Shown here piece after piece: positions 35,557 through 44,823 of a stretch of DNA of 64,000 nucleotides; position 1 is the stretch's first letter; every line of letters starts with the position of its first letter. Location of the stretch: NCBI RefSeq assembly GCF_019891395.1, contig NZ_CP078143.1:2431001-2495000 (forward strand), given 5' to 3'. The notes beneath the pieces were generated by a model. It worked only from the letters and a program-made list of their open reading frames with translations, did not search any database and was not told the DNA's origin. A program made the translations under genes and the position numbers. This stretch comes from Nitratireductor kimnyeongensis (GTDB lineage Bacteria; Pseudomonadota; Alphaproteobacteria; Rhizobiales; Rhizobiaceae).

Positions 35557-37338
35557 ATGTTCACGTCGTCGCGCCAGCATTTCATTGCCGCCGCTCTCGC
35601 CATTATCGTTCTAGCGGTGGCGGGCGTTGTCGTCGCCGGTCTTTTCGGCGCTGCTGCCGAACGTGTGCTGACGGTTTTTTTCATCTCGCTGATCGCCGTG
35701 ACGGGCATCGGCGTCTATAGCGGCAACAGCGGTATCCTGAGCTTCGGCCATGTGGCCTTCATGGGCATCGGCGCTTATGTTTCCGGACTTCTGACCTTAC
35801 CGGCGGGCTTGAAGATGGCGACGCTGCGCGGGCTGCCGGACTGGCTTGCAGCCACCGAGCTCTCGCTCATCCCCGCAATCATTGTCGCTGTTCTGGTAAC
35901 GGCGGTGATTGCGCTGCTGATCGGCATTGCCATCGGCAGGCTGGAAGGGTCGGCGGCGTCCATCGCGACGCTGGGGCTTCTGGTGATCGTGCATGGCGTG
36001 ATCATCGGCTGGCGCGATGTGACGCGCGGCGCACAGTCCTTCTTCGGCGTGCCACGTGACACGACGCTGATCATCGCCGCGGTGGCCTGTGTGATCGCGC
36101 TGATCGCGGCGCGCTGGTATCGCGATTCGCTTTCGGGCCTGCGTCTGCGGGCGGGTCGCGAGAATGCGATTGCGGCAAAGGCCGTTGGCATCAATGTGCA
36201 GCGTGAGCGCCTTGTCTCATGGGTTCTGAGTGCTGCCATCATGGCGCTTTCGGGTGCTCTGATCGCGCATTTTCTGGGCGCGTTCAGCCCCAAGAAATTC
36301 TATTTCCACGACACGTTCCTGCTTCTGGCGATGCTGATCGTCGGCGGCATGACCACGGTGACGGGCGCCATCTCCGGCACGATCCTTATCACTGTGATCA
36401 CGGAAATCCTGCGCCGCTTCGAAAGCGGAATGAATATTGGCGGGTTCGAGCTGCCGGCCGTGTTTGGCACCACTCAGATCGGCATTGGGCTTCTCATTCT
36501 TTTTGCCATGTTCCGCATGTCGGAAGGCGTGATGGGGCTGAAGGAATGGGAGGAGCGCGTCTTCCCGTTCAAGCCGAAGCGGGGCCGGGCCGAGGCGCTC
36601 GGCAAACGCACGAGCGATGACCGGCTGAAGGTCGAGCATGTGTCGATGCAGTTTGGCGGTCTGCGTGCGGTGGACGATGTAAGCATCGCGGTCAATCCGG
36701 GCGAGATTCTGGGCCTCATCGGCCCTAACGGCTCCGGCAAGACGACGCTTCTGAACATGATCTCCGGCGTGCTGAAGCCGACCCAGGGTGACGTGGTTCT
36801 GGGCTCACAATCGCTCACCGGCGTGGCGTCGGAAAAGATCGCCGATGCCGGTATTGCCCGCACCTTTCAGAACATCCGACTGTTTCCAACACTGACGGTT
36901 TATCAGAACGTTCTGGCAGCGGCCCTGTCCACCCATGGCGGAAAGAATGCGGAGGAACGTGCGGGTGCAGCACTCGCGCGCCTCGGCATCGAGGAACGCG
37001 CCGGTGAGGATGCGGGCACGCTGTCCTATGGCGAACAGCGCCGGGTGGAGATTGCGCGTGCGCTCGCCTGCGAACCGACGCTGCTTCTGCTCGATGAACC
37101 GGCGGCCGGCATGAACCGCGAAGAGACCGACGATCTGATCGAACGGCTGAAAGTGCTCTCGGCCGATCTGGGGCTCGGCGTCGTGCTGGTCGACCACGAT
37201 CTGAAGCTGATCAACGAACTGTGCGACCGCATTGTCGTGCTGAACGAAGGAAAGCTCATTGCGGATGGCGCCCCGGCTGCCATTCGGGAGAACCCTGCGG
37301 TCATCGAGGCATATCTCGGGCCGGGCAAGGCCGCCTGA
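35557..37338 (+). CDS. HAAT ABC transporter, LivM permease fused to LivG ATPase
   Basis: 593 residues from the ATG at 35557, after AAAAGGGGAA. Residues 1-330 are a LivM-type permease (YSGNSGILSFGHVAFMGIGAYVSGLL; SGLRLRAGRENAIAAKAVGINVQRERLVSWVLSA). Residues 365-590 are a LivG-type ATPase with Walker A GPNGSGKTTLLN (from residue 389), GIARTFQNIRLFPTLTVYQNV, signature LSYGEQRRVEIARALA, Walker B LLLDEPAAGMNREE and C-terminal IEAYLG. The fused form occurs in other alphaproteobacteria. It needs the separate LivF-type ATPase and LivH-type permease at 38535-40144. Confidence 0.92.
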   Translation: MFTSSRQHFIAAALAIIVLAVAGVVVAGLFGAAAERVLTVFFISLIAVTGIGVYSGNSGILSFGHVAFMGIGAYVSGLLTLPAGLKMATLRGLPDWLAATELSLIPAIIVAVLVTAVIALLIGIAIGRLEGSAASIATLGLLVIVHGVIIGWRDVTRGAQSFFGVPRDTTLIIAAVACVIALIAARWYRDSLSGLRLRAGRENAIAAKAVGINVQRERLVSWVLSAAIMALSGALIAHFLGAFSPKKFYFHDTFLLLAMLIVGGMTTVTGAISGTILITVITEILRRFESGMNIGGFELPAVFGTTQIGIGLLILFAMFRMSEGVMGLKEWEERVFPFKPKRGRAEALGKRTSDDRLKVEHVSMQFGGLRAVDDVSIAVNPGEILGLIGPNGSGKTTLLNMISGVLKPTQGDVVLGSQSLTGVASEKIADAGIARTFQNIRLFPTLTVYQNVLAAALSTHGGKNAEERAGAALARLGIEERAGEDAGTLSYGEQRRVEIARALACEPTLLLLDEPAAGMNREETDDLIERLKVLSADLGLGVVLVDHDLKLINELCDRIVVLNEGKLIADGAPAAIRENPAVIEAYLGPGKAA

Positions 37339-37369
37339 CAAACGAATAAACAAGAAAGAGGGAACTGAC

Positions 37370-38524
37370 ATGAACAAATTGCTCATATCCACGCTTCTCG
37401 CCAGTGCGATGGCGTTTCCGGCTGCGGCAGAAACGCTGCGCGTCGGCGTTGCAACGGCACAGACCGGCGCACTCGCACCCTTCGACACGCCCGTGATCGA
37501 CGGCATTCACATTGCCGTGGACGAGATCAACCAGGCTGGCGGCATCGACGGCAAGATCAAGATCGAGCTTTTGGAAAAGGATGTGCGCTCCGACGCAGCA
37601 CAGACCTCCATCGCCACCCAGGAACTGGTGGATGAGGGCGTTTCCGTGATCGTGCTGCCCTGCGATGCCGATCCGGCGCTTGCCGCCATCGGCGTGGTGA
37701 CCGAAGCGCAGATCCCCGCCATTTCCACCTGCGCCTCCTCGCCGACGCTTCCGCAGATCGGCGGCGACTACATGTTCGCCAACTTCCCCGGCGACAATGT
37801 GCAGGCCACCGTTTCGGCCAAATGGGCCTATGATGAGGGCCACCGCAGCGCTTACATCATCTACTCGCCCGACACGCAGTACACGACGATGCCGCTCTAC
37901 TTCGCCGAAGTGTTCGAGAAGCTTGGCGGCAAGATGCTGGGCGAGGACACTCACACGATCGGCCAGCAGGATTTCTCCGCCATTGCCACGCGCATTGCGG
38001 CACTCGACCCGCAGCCCGACGTCATCATGACCTCGACCTATGAGCCGGATTTCCCGTCCATGCTGAAAGCGCTGCGTGCAGCGGGTGTGGAAAGCCAGAT
38101 GATCGGCTCTGACGGTATCGACAGCCCGACCACCTTCTCGCTGGGTGCAGTTGCTGAGGGTCTCGTCTTCACCACTGCGGGACATCCGACCGAGGGCAGC
38201 CCGCTCGAAGCCTTCAACAAGAAATTCGAAGAGGTGAACGGCAAGGCACCGGAAACCGTGTTCAACGCCGTTGGCTACGACCTCATCAAGGTTATCGAGG
38301 CAGCGGTGATCGCGGCGGATGGTTCCACCGACGCACAGACGTTGCGCGACGCCATCGCCAATCTGGAGAACGTGCAGGGCGCGACGAGCATGATCACCTA
38401 CAAGGGCACGGACGGCATGCCGCTGCGCGAGGTGAGCCTGATCCGGGTGAAGGATGGCGGCCGCGAACTGATCGGTCAGCCGACGCCGGACGCCGCGCTC
38501 ATCCCCGAACCTCGCGTTCAGTGA
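37370..38524 (+). CDS. HAAT ABC transporter substrate-binding protein
   Basis: 384 residues from the ATG at 37370, with GAGGGAA upstream. Short signal peptide ending PAAAE near residue 21. The type I fold starts LRVGVATAQTGALAPFDTPVIDGIHIAVDEINQAGGIDGKIKIELLEKD and shows VIVLPCDADPALAAIGVVTEAQIPAISTCASSPTLP and VFNAVGYDLIKVIEAAV. Amino acid or amine-type ligands are usual for the family. The catabolic genes downstream suggest a hydroxylated amino compound. Confidence 0.9.
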   Translation: MNKLLISTLLASAMAFPAAAETLRVGVATAQTGALAPFDTPVIDGIHIAVDEINQAGGIDGKIKIELLEKDVRSDAAQTSIATQELVDEGVSVIVLPCDADPALAAIGVVTEAQIPAISTCASSPTLPQIGGDYMFANFPGDNVQATVSAKWAYDEGHRSAYIIYSPDTQYTTMPLYFAEVFEKLGGKMLGEDTHTIGQQDFSAIATRIAALDPQPDVIMTSTYEPDFPSMLKALRAAGVESQMIGSDGIDSPTTFSLGAVAEGLVFTTAGHPTEGSPLEAFNKKFEEVNGKAPETVFNAVGYDLIKVIEAAVIAADGSTDAQTLRDAIANLENVQGATSMITYKGTDGMPLREVSLIRVKDGGRELIGQPTPDAALIPEPRVQ

Positions 38525-38534
38525 GGTAGGACAC

Positions 38535-39251
38535 GTGTCTGCGTTGTTGTCAGTCCAGTCGCTTCAGGTGCAATACGGTGCCGTGCATGCGGTGCGCGGT
38601 ATCGACCTGGACGTGCGCGAAGGCGAAATCATCGCGCTTCTGGGCGCCAATGGTGCGGGCAAGTCCTCGACGCTCAATGCGTTGGTCGGCCTGGCGCCGG
38701 CCAGCGCAGGCAGGATCACCTTCAAGGGGCAGGACGTGACCGGCAGCGCGCCGGAACGTTTCGCCTCCCTTGGCATGACGTTGTCGCCCGAGGGGCGGCG
38801 CGTCTTCGGCACGCTCAGCGTGCAGGAAAACCTGCTCATGGGCGCTTATTCCATGCGGGACAAGGCCGAGGTGAAAACGGCCTTTGATCGGGTGTTCGAT
38901 CTGTTTCCGATCCTGCGGGAGCGCCGTGAGCAGTTTGCTGGGACGCTTTCGGGCGGCCAGCAGCAGATGCTGGCCGTTGGCCGCGCGTTGATGAGCAATC
39001 CGCGTCTTCTCCTGCTCGACGAGCCGTCGCTGGGGCTCGCGCCGAAGATCGTCGAGCAGGTTTTCGAGCTGATCACCGTGTTGCGCAAGCAGGGGGTGAC
39101 GCTGATGGTCGTCGAACAGAATGTATCGATGGCGCTCGAAATCGCGGATCGCGGATACGTGATGGCCAGCGGCCGCATCGCAGCTTCCGGTACGGCGGCC
39201 GAACTGCGCAACTCCGACACGCTGCAAGCTGCCTATCTGGGGGCCGATTAA
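38535..39251 (+). CDS. HAAT ABC transporter ATPase (LivF type)
   Basis: 238 residues from a GTG at 38535, ten bases after the binding-protein stop. Walker A GANGAGKSSTLN, GMTLSPEGRRVFGTLSVQENLLMGAYS, signature LSGGQQQMLAVGRALM, Walker B LLLDEPSLGLAP. It completes the ATPase pair with the fused LivM-LivG protein. The stop TAA overlaps the next ATG (TAATG). Confidence 0.93.
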   Translation: MSALLSVQSLQVQYGAVHAVRGIDLDVREGEIIALLGANGAGKSSTLNALVGLAPASAGRITFKGQDVTGSAPERFASLGMTLSPEGRRVFGTLSVQENLLMGAYSMRDKAEVKTAFDRVFDLFPILRERREQFAGTLSGGQQQMLAVGRALMSNPRLLLLDEPSLGLAPKIVEQVFELITVLRKQGVTLMVVEQNVSMALEIADRGYVMASGRIAASGTAAELRNSDTLQAAYLGAD

Positions 39252-40144
39252 TGGATCTGTTTCTACAGCAAACCGTCAATGCCTTCGCGTTGGGCGGCAC
39301 CTATGCGCTGCTTGCGCTGGGCCTTGCCATGGTCTTTTCCACCATGGGGCTGATCAACTTCGCCCATGGCGAGCTGATGACGATTGCCGGCTACATTCTG
39401 ATGGCCTGTGGCCTTGCCGGCGTTCCGTTCGCATTCTCCATTCTTTTGGCCATTGCTGCTGCGGTTCTGGCGGCAATTGTGATGGAGCGCATTGCCTTCA
39501 GGCCGGTCAGAAACGCTTCCGGCGCGACAATGCTGGTGACGAGTTTCGCGGTCTCGATGATTCTGCAGGTTCTTTTTCAGAACTTCATTTCCGCGCGTTC
39601 GCAGGCCGTGTTCGTTCCCGAAATTCTATCGGAGAGCGTGCGCTTTGGCGGGCTGGTGATCGGCGTCAACAAGATTGCGGCCATTGTTACCACCATCGTC
39701 ATGCTGATCCTCCTTGACCGGTTCATGAAGCATCACCGCATCGGCATCGCCATGCGGGCGGCGGCGGAGGACTTCTCGGTCGCACGCCTGATGGGCATCC
39801 GCGCCAACACGGTGATTGCCGGCGCATTCGCGCTGTCGGGTTTCCTTGCTGGCGTTGCCGCTGTGCTCTGGGTGAGCCAGCGTGCTTCTGTCGATCCACT
39901 TATGGGCTTCACGCCTGTTCTGAAAGCCTTCATCGCGGCCATCCTTGGCGGTCTCGGATCGTTGCGCGGCGCCGTGGCTGGCGGCTTTCTTCTGGGGTTC
40001 ATCGAAATCTATCTGGCCGCCTACCTGCCTGCCGGCATGCAGGAATTCCGCGATCCCATCGCCCTTTGCCTGGTCGTTCTCGTGCTGATCTTCCGCCCGA
40101 ACGGCCTGATCCCGTCGCCAGCCCTCAAGGCGGAGAAAGTATGA
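39251..40144 (+). CDS. HAAT ABC transporter permease (LivH type)
   Basis: 297 residues. FALGGTYALLALGLAMVFSTMGLINFAHGELMTIAGYILM is the LivH signature; RIGIAMRAAAEDFSVARLMGIRANTVIAGAFALSGFLAG is the ATPase-docking region and VLIFRPNGLI the C-terminal mark. It pairs with the permease half of the fusion protein. An ATGA overlap joins it to the next gene. Confidence 0.92.
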   Translation: MDLFLQQTVNAFALGGTYALLALGLAMVFSTMGLINFAHGELMTIAGYILMACGLAGVPFAFSILLAIAAAVLAAIVMERIAFRPVRNASGATMLVTSFAVSMILQVLFQNFISARSQAVFVPEILSESVRFGGLVIGVNKIAAIVTTIVMLILLDRFMKHHRIGIAMRAAAEDFSVARLMGIRANTVIAGAFALSGFLAGVAAVLWVSQRASVDPLMGFTPVLKAFIAAILGGLGSLRGAVAGGFLLGFIEIYLAAYLPAGMQEFRDPIALCLVVLVLIFRPNGLIPSPALKAEKV

Positions 40145-40923
40145 GCCTTCACACATCTGTCGGAGAGAGCGAGCGCCTCTTGTCGCCGCTCGACCCGGAT
40201 CCGGTCACGATCATCAATGGGGAAAGCACCTTTCCGGTGCTTCTCGTCTGCGAGCATGCGGGGCAGATCGTTCCCCAGGCACTGGGCGATCTGAGTCTGA
40301 ATGCCGAAGCGCTCGATGCGCATATCGGCTGGGATATCGGTGCTGCCGGTGTTACCCGGCTTCTCGCCGACAGGCTGGGGGCACCTGCCGTGCTGCAGAG
40401 CTACAGCAGGCTGGTGATCGATTGCAACCGCCCGCCGGAAGCACCTGATTCCATGCCTGAGATGAGCGATGGTGTGCCGGTTCCCGGCAACCGGGGCCTG
40501 ACGCCGGATCAGCGCGCGGCGCGCAAGCGCGAGATTTTCGATCCCTTCGATGCCGCGGTGAAGAAACTGCGCGGCCTGCCCCATTGCCAGGCAATTTTAT
40601 CGATCCACAGCTTCAATCCGCAGCTTAGCGATGGTGTTAAGCGTCCTTGGGAGATCAGTTTCCTTTATCGCAAGGACACAGCGACCTCCGAACGGCTGCG
40701 ACAGCTCGTGCTGGAGAATGCGCCGAACCTGACCATCGGTATGAACGAGCCCTACCAGATCGACGATGAGTCGGACTGGTTTGTGCCGCGTCACGGGGAA
40801 GAAAGCGGCCTGCCGCACAGCCTCATTGAAATTCGCAACGATCTCATTTCAGATGCCGCCGGGCAGGCAGAATGGGCAAAGCTCATGACCGCCGTCGTGC
40901 ATCGCTTCGCAACGGAGTTATAG
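40141..40923 (+). CDS. N-formylglutamate amidohydrolase family enzyme
   Basis: 260 residues from the ATG at 40141, coupled to the permease gene. Family motifs (PF05013, zinc amidohydrolase) are FPVLLVCEHAGQIVPQALG, DAHIGWDIGAAGVTRLLADRLGAPAV, YSRLVIDCNRPPE, and late SIHSFNP and HGEESGLPHSLIEIRNDLI. The best-known member removes formyl from N-formylglutamate in histidine degradation, but no hut genes are here. Within this operon it may hydrolyse an N-acyl or gamma-glutamyl amide made by the glutamine-synthetase-like ligase; that is a guess from context. Confidence 0.85.
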   Translation: MSLHTSVGESERLLSPLDPDPVTIINGESTFPVLLVCEHAGQIVPQALGDLSLNAEALDAHIGWDIGAAGVTRLLADRLGAPAVLQSYSRLVIDCNRPPEAPDSMPEMSDGVPVPGNRGLTPDQRAARKREIFDPFDAAVKKLRGLPHCQAILSIHSFNPQLSDGVKRPWEISFLYRKDTATSERLRQLVLENAPNLTIGMNEPYQIDDESDWFVPRHGEESGLPHSLIEIRNDLISDAAGQAEWAKLMTAVVHRFATEL

Positions 40924-40925
40924 AC

Positions 40926-41561
40926 ATGGAACTCACGCGCAACGTTCCCATCGAGCCGGCAAAGGCCGCGATCCTCTATGTGGATGTGCAAAATTTCAGC
41001 GCCAAGAAGAAGGGCGCGGAGTTTGCCGATCTCGACGAAAAGACATTGAATGAGAAATATGGCTGGTATTTCGGCCGGCTTGAGGGCGAAGTCATCCCGC
41101 GCATGCAGAAGCTGCAGGCGGCCTGCCGCAAGGCCGGCGTGGAGGTGATGTACACCACCATCGAAAGCCTGACGCTGGACGGGCGCGACCGCAGCCTCGA
41201 TTACAAGATCACGGGCTTCAATGTGCCCAAGGGCTCCTGGGACGGAAAGGTGATCGACGAGATCGCGCCGGGCGAAGACGAGATCGTGCTGCCGAAGTCT
41301 TCCTCCTCCGTCTTCGTCTCGACCCATATCGACTACATTCTGCGCAATCTCGGCGTGAAGCAGCTCATCATTTGCGGGCTGATCACGGATCAATGCGTGG
41401 AGAGCGCCATTCGCGATGCCTGCGATCTGGGCTATCTGGTGACGCAGGTGACGGATGCCTGCCTGACCTACAGCCAGGAGCGGCACGACAATTCGCTGCG
41501 CACCATCAAGGGCTATTGCCGGCAGGTGACCACGGACGAGCTGATCGCGGAACTCTCCTAG
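40926..41561 (+). CDS. Cysteine hydrolase, isochorismatase-like family
   Basis: 211 residues from the ATG at 40926, two bases after the previous stop. The Asp-Lys-Cys triad is complete: Asp20 in ILYVDVQN, Lys124 in IVLPKSSSSVF and Cys157 in GLITDQCVESAIRDA, with the preceding Thr-Asp. This makes it a working amidase type (nicotinamidase, carbamoylase, ureidoacrylate hydrolase and similar), not an isochorismatase, which lacks the Cys. Its amide substrate is unknown. It lies between the deformylase-like gene and the kinase/lyase fusion in one transcript. Confidence 0.87.
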   Translation: MELTRNVPIEPAKAAILYVDVQNFSAKKKGAEFADLDEKTLNEKYGWYFGRLEGEVIPRMQKLQAACRKAGVEVMYTTIESLTLDGRDRSLDYKITGFNVPKGSWDGKVIDEIAPGEDEIVLPKSSSSVFVSTHIDYILRNLGVKQLIICGLITDQCVESAIRDACDLGYLVTQVTDACLTYSQERHDNSLRTIKGYCRQVTTDELIAELS

Positions 41562-41644
41562 TTCGGTTGTTCTCAACGACCCTGAAAGTGGTCTCGATCG
41601 CTGCATGAATGACAGGCCGGAAACGGCACGCGGGAGGGTTCAGC

Positions 41645-44600
41645 ATGACCGCAATTCTCGACACGGTTCCGCGCTTTTCTGAAGAAGAGGCGGCAGGGCT
41701 CCTCAATGATGTCTATGGCATCGAGGGCACGCTTTCGGCTCTGGCGAGCGAGCGGGACCAGAATTTCAAGGTGAAGACGCCGGAGGGTGCGTTCATCTTC
41801 AAGATCGTCAATGCGGCGGAGCCGGTCGAGGAGAGCGATTTCCAGACAGCGCTTCTAAAGCACATTCAATCCGCTGCGCCTGACCTCCCGCTACCGAAGC
41901 TGCTTCCGACGCTGAAGGGTGACGCACTGGGGGCTGTCGACGGCGCGAACGGTGCGACGCACAGGCTGCGGCTTGTGAGCTGGATCGAGGGCACGCCACT
42001 TGCCGAAGTGCCGCGCAGCGAGGCGGCCATGGAGAGCCTCGGCGCGCTGCTTGGCCGGTTCAACAACGCGCTTTCCGGCTTCATGCACCCCGGCGCGGTG
42101 CGGGCGCTCGACTGGGATCTGCGCCTTGCAGGCAACAGCCGCGCGCGGCTTGAGCATATCCGCGATGCGGATGACCGCGCGCTTGCTGAGCGTTTCATCA
42201 CGCGCTTCGAGACGATGGTGCTGCCACGGCTCTCGCGCCTGCGCGGTGGGGTGATCCACAATGACGCCAATGACTGGAATGTACTGGTCGATCCGGACGA
42301 CCACACGGCAATCTGCGGCCTGATCGATTTCGGCGATGCACTTTACAGCGCGCTGATCTGCGAGGTGGCGATTGCCGGCGCCTATGGTGCGCTCGACTGC
42401 GACGATCCGCTGGGCGCCATCGGCGCGCTGGCGGCGGGTTTCCATGCGCAATATCCGTTGCTGGAAGACGAAATCGACCTCCTGTTCGATCTCGTTGCCA
42501 TGCGGCTTGTGACTTCGGTGACGATCTCGGCGAGCCGCCAGTCGGAAGTGGCCGACAATCCCTATCTTGCTGTCAGCGAGAAGCCGGCCTGGGATCTTCT
42601 GCGCCGGCTGGGGGCGATGGACCCGCGCTTTGCGACGGCCATCCTCCGAAATGCCTGCGGCTTTGAGGCCATGCCGGGTGCGCGAGCGGTGAAAACCTGG
42701 TTGACGAAAAACCGCCGCCGTTTTGCGCCGGTGCTTTCCCGGCTGGCTGCGAGCTATCCGACCGCCCATGTGCCGCTTGGCGACCGGAACGATCCAATCG
42801 CCATTGCTTCAGCCGAGGAGCGGCCAGACGAGGCGCAGGCGCTCTGGGAAGAGGCGGTGGGCGATGCGAGACGCATTCTGGGCATCGGCCCGTGGGGCGA
42901 AGATCGCGGGGTCTATACGAGCGAGATTTTCGAGTCCCGACTGATCTCCGGCACCCGCCGCACGCGCCATCTGGGGCTCGACCTCTTCCTGCCGGCTGGC
43001 ACCGCCCTTTATGTGCCGCTTGAGGCAACCGTGCGCGAGGTGAGCATAGAGCCGGCGCGGCTCGGCTATGGTGCGGTGATGGTGCTGGAGCACAGGCCGG
43101 AGGACGGCCCGGCCTTCCTGTCTCTGTGGGGGCACCTTGCCCATGAGGTTGTGGACCGGCTGAAGGTGGGCGACCGGGTCGAGGCCGGTGCGTTTCTGGC
43201 GCATATGGGCGGGCCGAAGGAAAATGGCGGCTGGATGCCGCATTTGCATTTGCAGATTTCCTGCGACACGACGATGAGCGCCGACGACATTCTGGGCGTT
43301 GGCGAGACGCGCTATCTGGAAACATGGGGCGAGCTCTTCCCCGATGCGAGCGATTTCGCCGGGCTCGTGGCGGTCGATGAAGGGCGGCTCTCCAAGGCCG
43401 AGATCGTGGAGAAGCGGCAGTCGCTGCTCCTTCCGAACCTGTCGATTTCCTATGAGGAGCCGATCAAGTTCGTGAAGGGCGAGGGCGTGTGGCTCATTGA
43501 TGACCGTGGCCGCGCCTATCTCGATTGCTTCAATAATGTTTGCCATCTCGGGCACTGCCATCCGGCGGTGGTGGAGGCGCTGGCACGGCAGGCGGCGACG
43601 CTCAACACCAACACGCGCTATCTGCACGACAACATTGTCGCCTATGCGGAGCGGCTGACGGCGACCATGCCGGAGGAACTCTCCATAGCGGCTTTCGTGA
43701 ATTCGGGCTCTGAGGCAAACAGCCTGGCGCTGCGCATGATGCGGGCGCATACGGGCCGGGAGAACGCCATCGTTCTCGACTGGTCCTATCATGGCACGAC
43801 GCAGGAGCTGATCGATCTCAGCCCCTACAAGTTTCGCCGCAAGGGCGGGCAGGGGCCGAAGCCGCATGTGCACGTGGCCGAACTGCCCTATGCCTATCGC
43901 GCGCCGGCCGACTGGCCGCAGGAGGAACTGGCGCAGCGGTTTGCCGCAAGCGTGGCCGAGCAGATCGATACCATGGCTGCCAAGGGCGAGGCACCGGGCT
44001 TCTTCCTCGCCGAATCCATCCCGAGCGTGGCCGGGCAAGTGTTCATGCCGGAGGGATATCTCGACGAGGTTTACGGCATGGTGCGCGCGGCGGGTGGCAT
44101 CTGCATCGCCGACGAGGTGCAGGTGGGTTTTGGCCGCGTAGGCAGCCATTGGTGGGCATTCGAGACACAGGGCGTGGTGCCCGACATCGCCACGGTGGGC
44201 AAGCCCATCGGCAATGGCCACCCTATGGGCGCGCTGGTGGTGCGGCGCGAGATCGCCGAAAGCTTCCACAACGGGATGGAGTATTTCAACACGTTTGGCG
44301 GCAACCCCGTCTCCTGCGCGGTGGGGCTCGCGGTGATCGACACGATCGAGCGGGACGGCCTGAGGCAGAACGCGGCCGACATCGGTGACTATCTCAAGAC
44401 AGGCTTCATCGAGCTGCAGCATCGCTATCCGCTGATCGGCGATGTGCGCGGCATGGGCCTCTTCCTCGGCATTGAACTTGTCGAAGACCGCGAGACGAAG
44501 CTGCCAGCCACAGCAGCTGCGCGCGCGATCTGCAACGAGGCACGGGCGCGCGGTGTGCTGATGGGCACGGAAGGCCCTTATGACAATGTGTTGAAGATGC

Positions 44601-44689
44601 GCCCCTCGATGATCTTCAACAAAGCCAATGCCGACCATCTGCTGGGCGTTCTGGAAGAGAGTTTCGAGGCGGTGGCGCGGGCGAGCTGA
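41645..44689 (+). CDS. Three-domain fusion: APH-type kinase, M23 peptidase-like domain, class III phospho-lyase/aminotransferase
   Basis: 1014 residues from the ATG at 41645, after GGGAGGG. Residues 1-330 are an aminoglycoside-phosphotransferase/hydroxylysine-kinase fold with [16 protein letters not shown] (catalytic loop) and GLIDFGDA (metal Asp). Residues about 400-560 resemble LytM/M23 peptidases and keep the zinc ligands: His442 and the Asp four residues on in HLGLDLF, and His533-Leu-His535. Residues about 600-1010 are a class III PLP enzyme, with Asp823 in [20 protein letters not shown] and Lys853 in [13 protein letters not shown], very like the human phospholyases ETNPPL and PHYKPL. The kinase should phosphorylate a hydroxy-amine and the lyase release phosphate and ammonia to give an aldehyde. 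No signal peptide is seen, so the M23 part is cytosolic and its role unclear. Confidence 0.9.
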   Translation: MTAILDTVPRFSEEEAAGLLNDVYGIEGTLSALASERDQNFKVKTPEGAFIFKIVNAAEPVEESDFQTALLKHIQSAAPDLPLPKLLPTLKGDALGAVDGANGATHRLRLVSWIEGTPLAEVPRSEAAMESLGALLGRFNNALSGFMHPGAVRALDWDLRLAGNSRARLEHIRDADDRALAERFITRFETMVLPRLSRLRGGVIHNDANDWNVLVDPDDHTAICGLIDFGDALYSALICEVAIAGAYGALDCDDPLGAIGALAAGFHAQYPLLEDEIDLLFDLVAMRLVTSVTISASRQSEVADNPYLAVSEKPAWDLLRRLGAMDPRFATAILRNACGFEAMPGARAVKTWLTKNRRRFAPVLSRLAASYPTAHVPLGDRNDPIAIASAEERPDEAQALWEEAVGDARRILGIGPWGEDRGVYTSEIFESRLISGTRRTRHLGLDLFLPAGTALYVPLEATVREVSIEPARLGYGAVMVLEHRPEDGPAFLSLWGHLAHEVVDRLKVGDRVEAGAFLAHMGGPKENGGWMPHLHLQISCDTTMSADDILGVGETRYLETWGELFPDASDFAGLVAVDEGRLSKAEIVEKRQSLLLPNLSISYEEPIKFVKGEGVWLIDDRGRAYLDCFNNVCHLGHCHPAVVEALARQAATLNTNTRYLHDNIVAYAERLTATMPEELSIAAFVNSGSEANSLALRMMRAHTGRENAIVLDWSYHGTTQELIDLSPYKFRRKGGQGPKPHVHVAELPYAYRAPADWPQEELAQRFAASVAEQIDTMAAKGEAPGFFLAESIPSVAGQVFMPEGYLDEVYGMVRAAGGICIADEVQVGFGRVGSHWWAFETQGVVPDIATVGKPIGNGHPMGALVVRREIAESFHNGMEYFNTFGGNPVSCAVGLAVIDTIERDGLRQNAADIGDYLKTGFIELQHRYPLIGDVRGMGLFLGIELVEDRETKLPATAAARAICNEARARGVLMGTEGPYDNVLKMRPSMIFNKANADHLLGVLEESFEAVARAS

Positions 44690-44762
44690 CATCGTTCAGG
44701 GACGGGTAAATCGCTGCGTGTACGCAAGGCTGATCCGTGATATGGTTGGGGCTTGCATGTTG

Positions 44763-44782
44763 ACATAAAGATATCTTTATGT
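44763..44782. promoter_or_regulatory. Perfect 20-bp palindrome before metH, SahR-like operator
   Basis: ACATAAAGATATCTTTATGT is perfectly self-complementary and lies 41 bases before the metH start. Its shape fits ArsR-family operators, notably the SahR sites described upstream of methionine-cycle genes in proteobacteria (comparison from memory). A TTGACAT at its left edge suggests a promoter overlapping it. Confidence 0.7.
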
Positions 44783-44823
44783 GATGCAGACCCCTCTAGC
44801 ATCAAGGATGAAAAGCGTCGCGT

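Noticed and set aside
43000..43350. M23 domain read as a cell-wall hydrolase
   Set aside because: No signal peptide or membrane anchor, and it lies between two cytosolic enzyme domains. The zinc ligands are reported, but not a peptidoglycan role.
42809..44692. 627-codon minus-strand frame opposite the kinase/lyase fusion
   Set aside because: Antisense shadow; the plus strand keeps all catalytic residues.
44690..44823. Cobalamin or SAM riboswitch before metH
   Set aside because: The leader is only about 130 bases and no B12-box or SAM-type core could be recognised; the palindrome explains regulation better.
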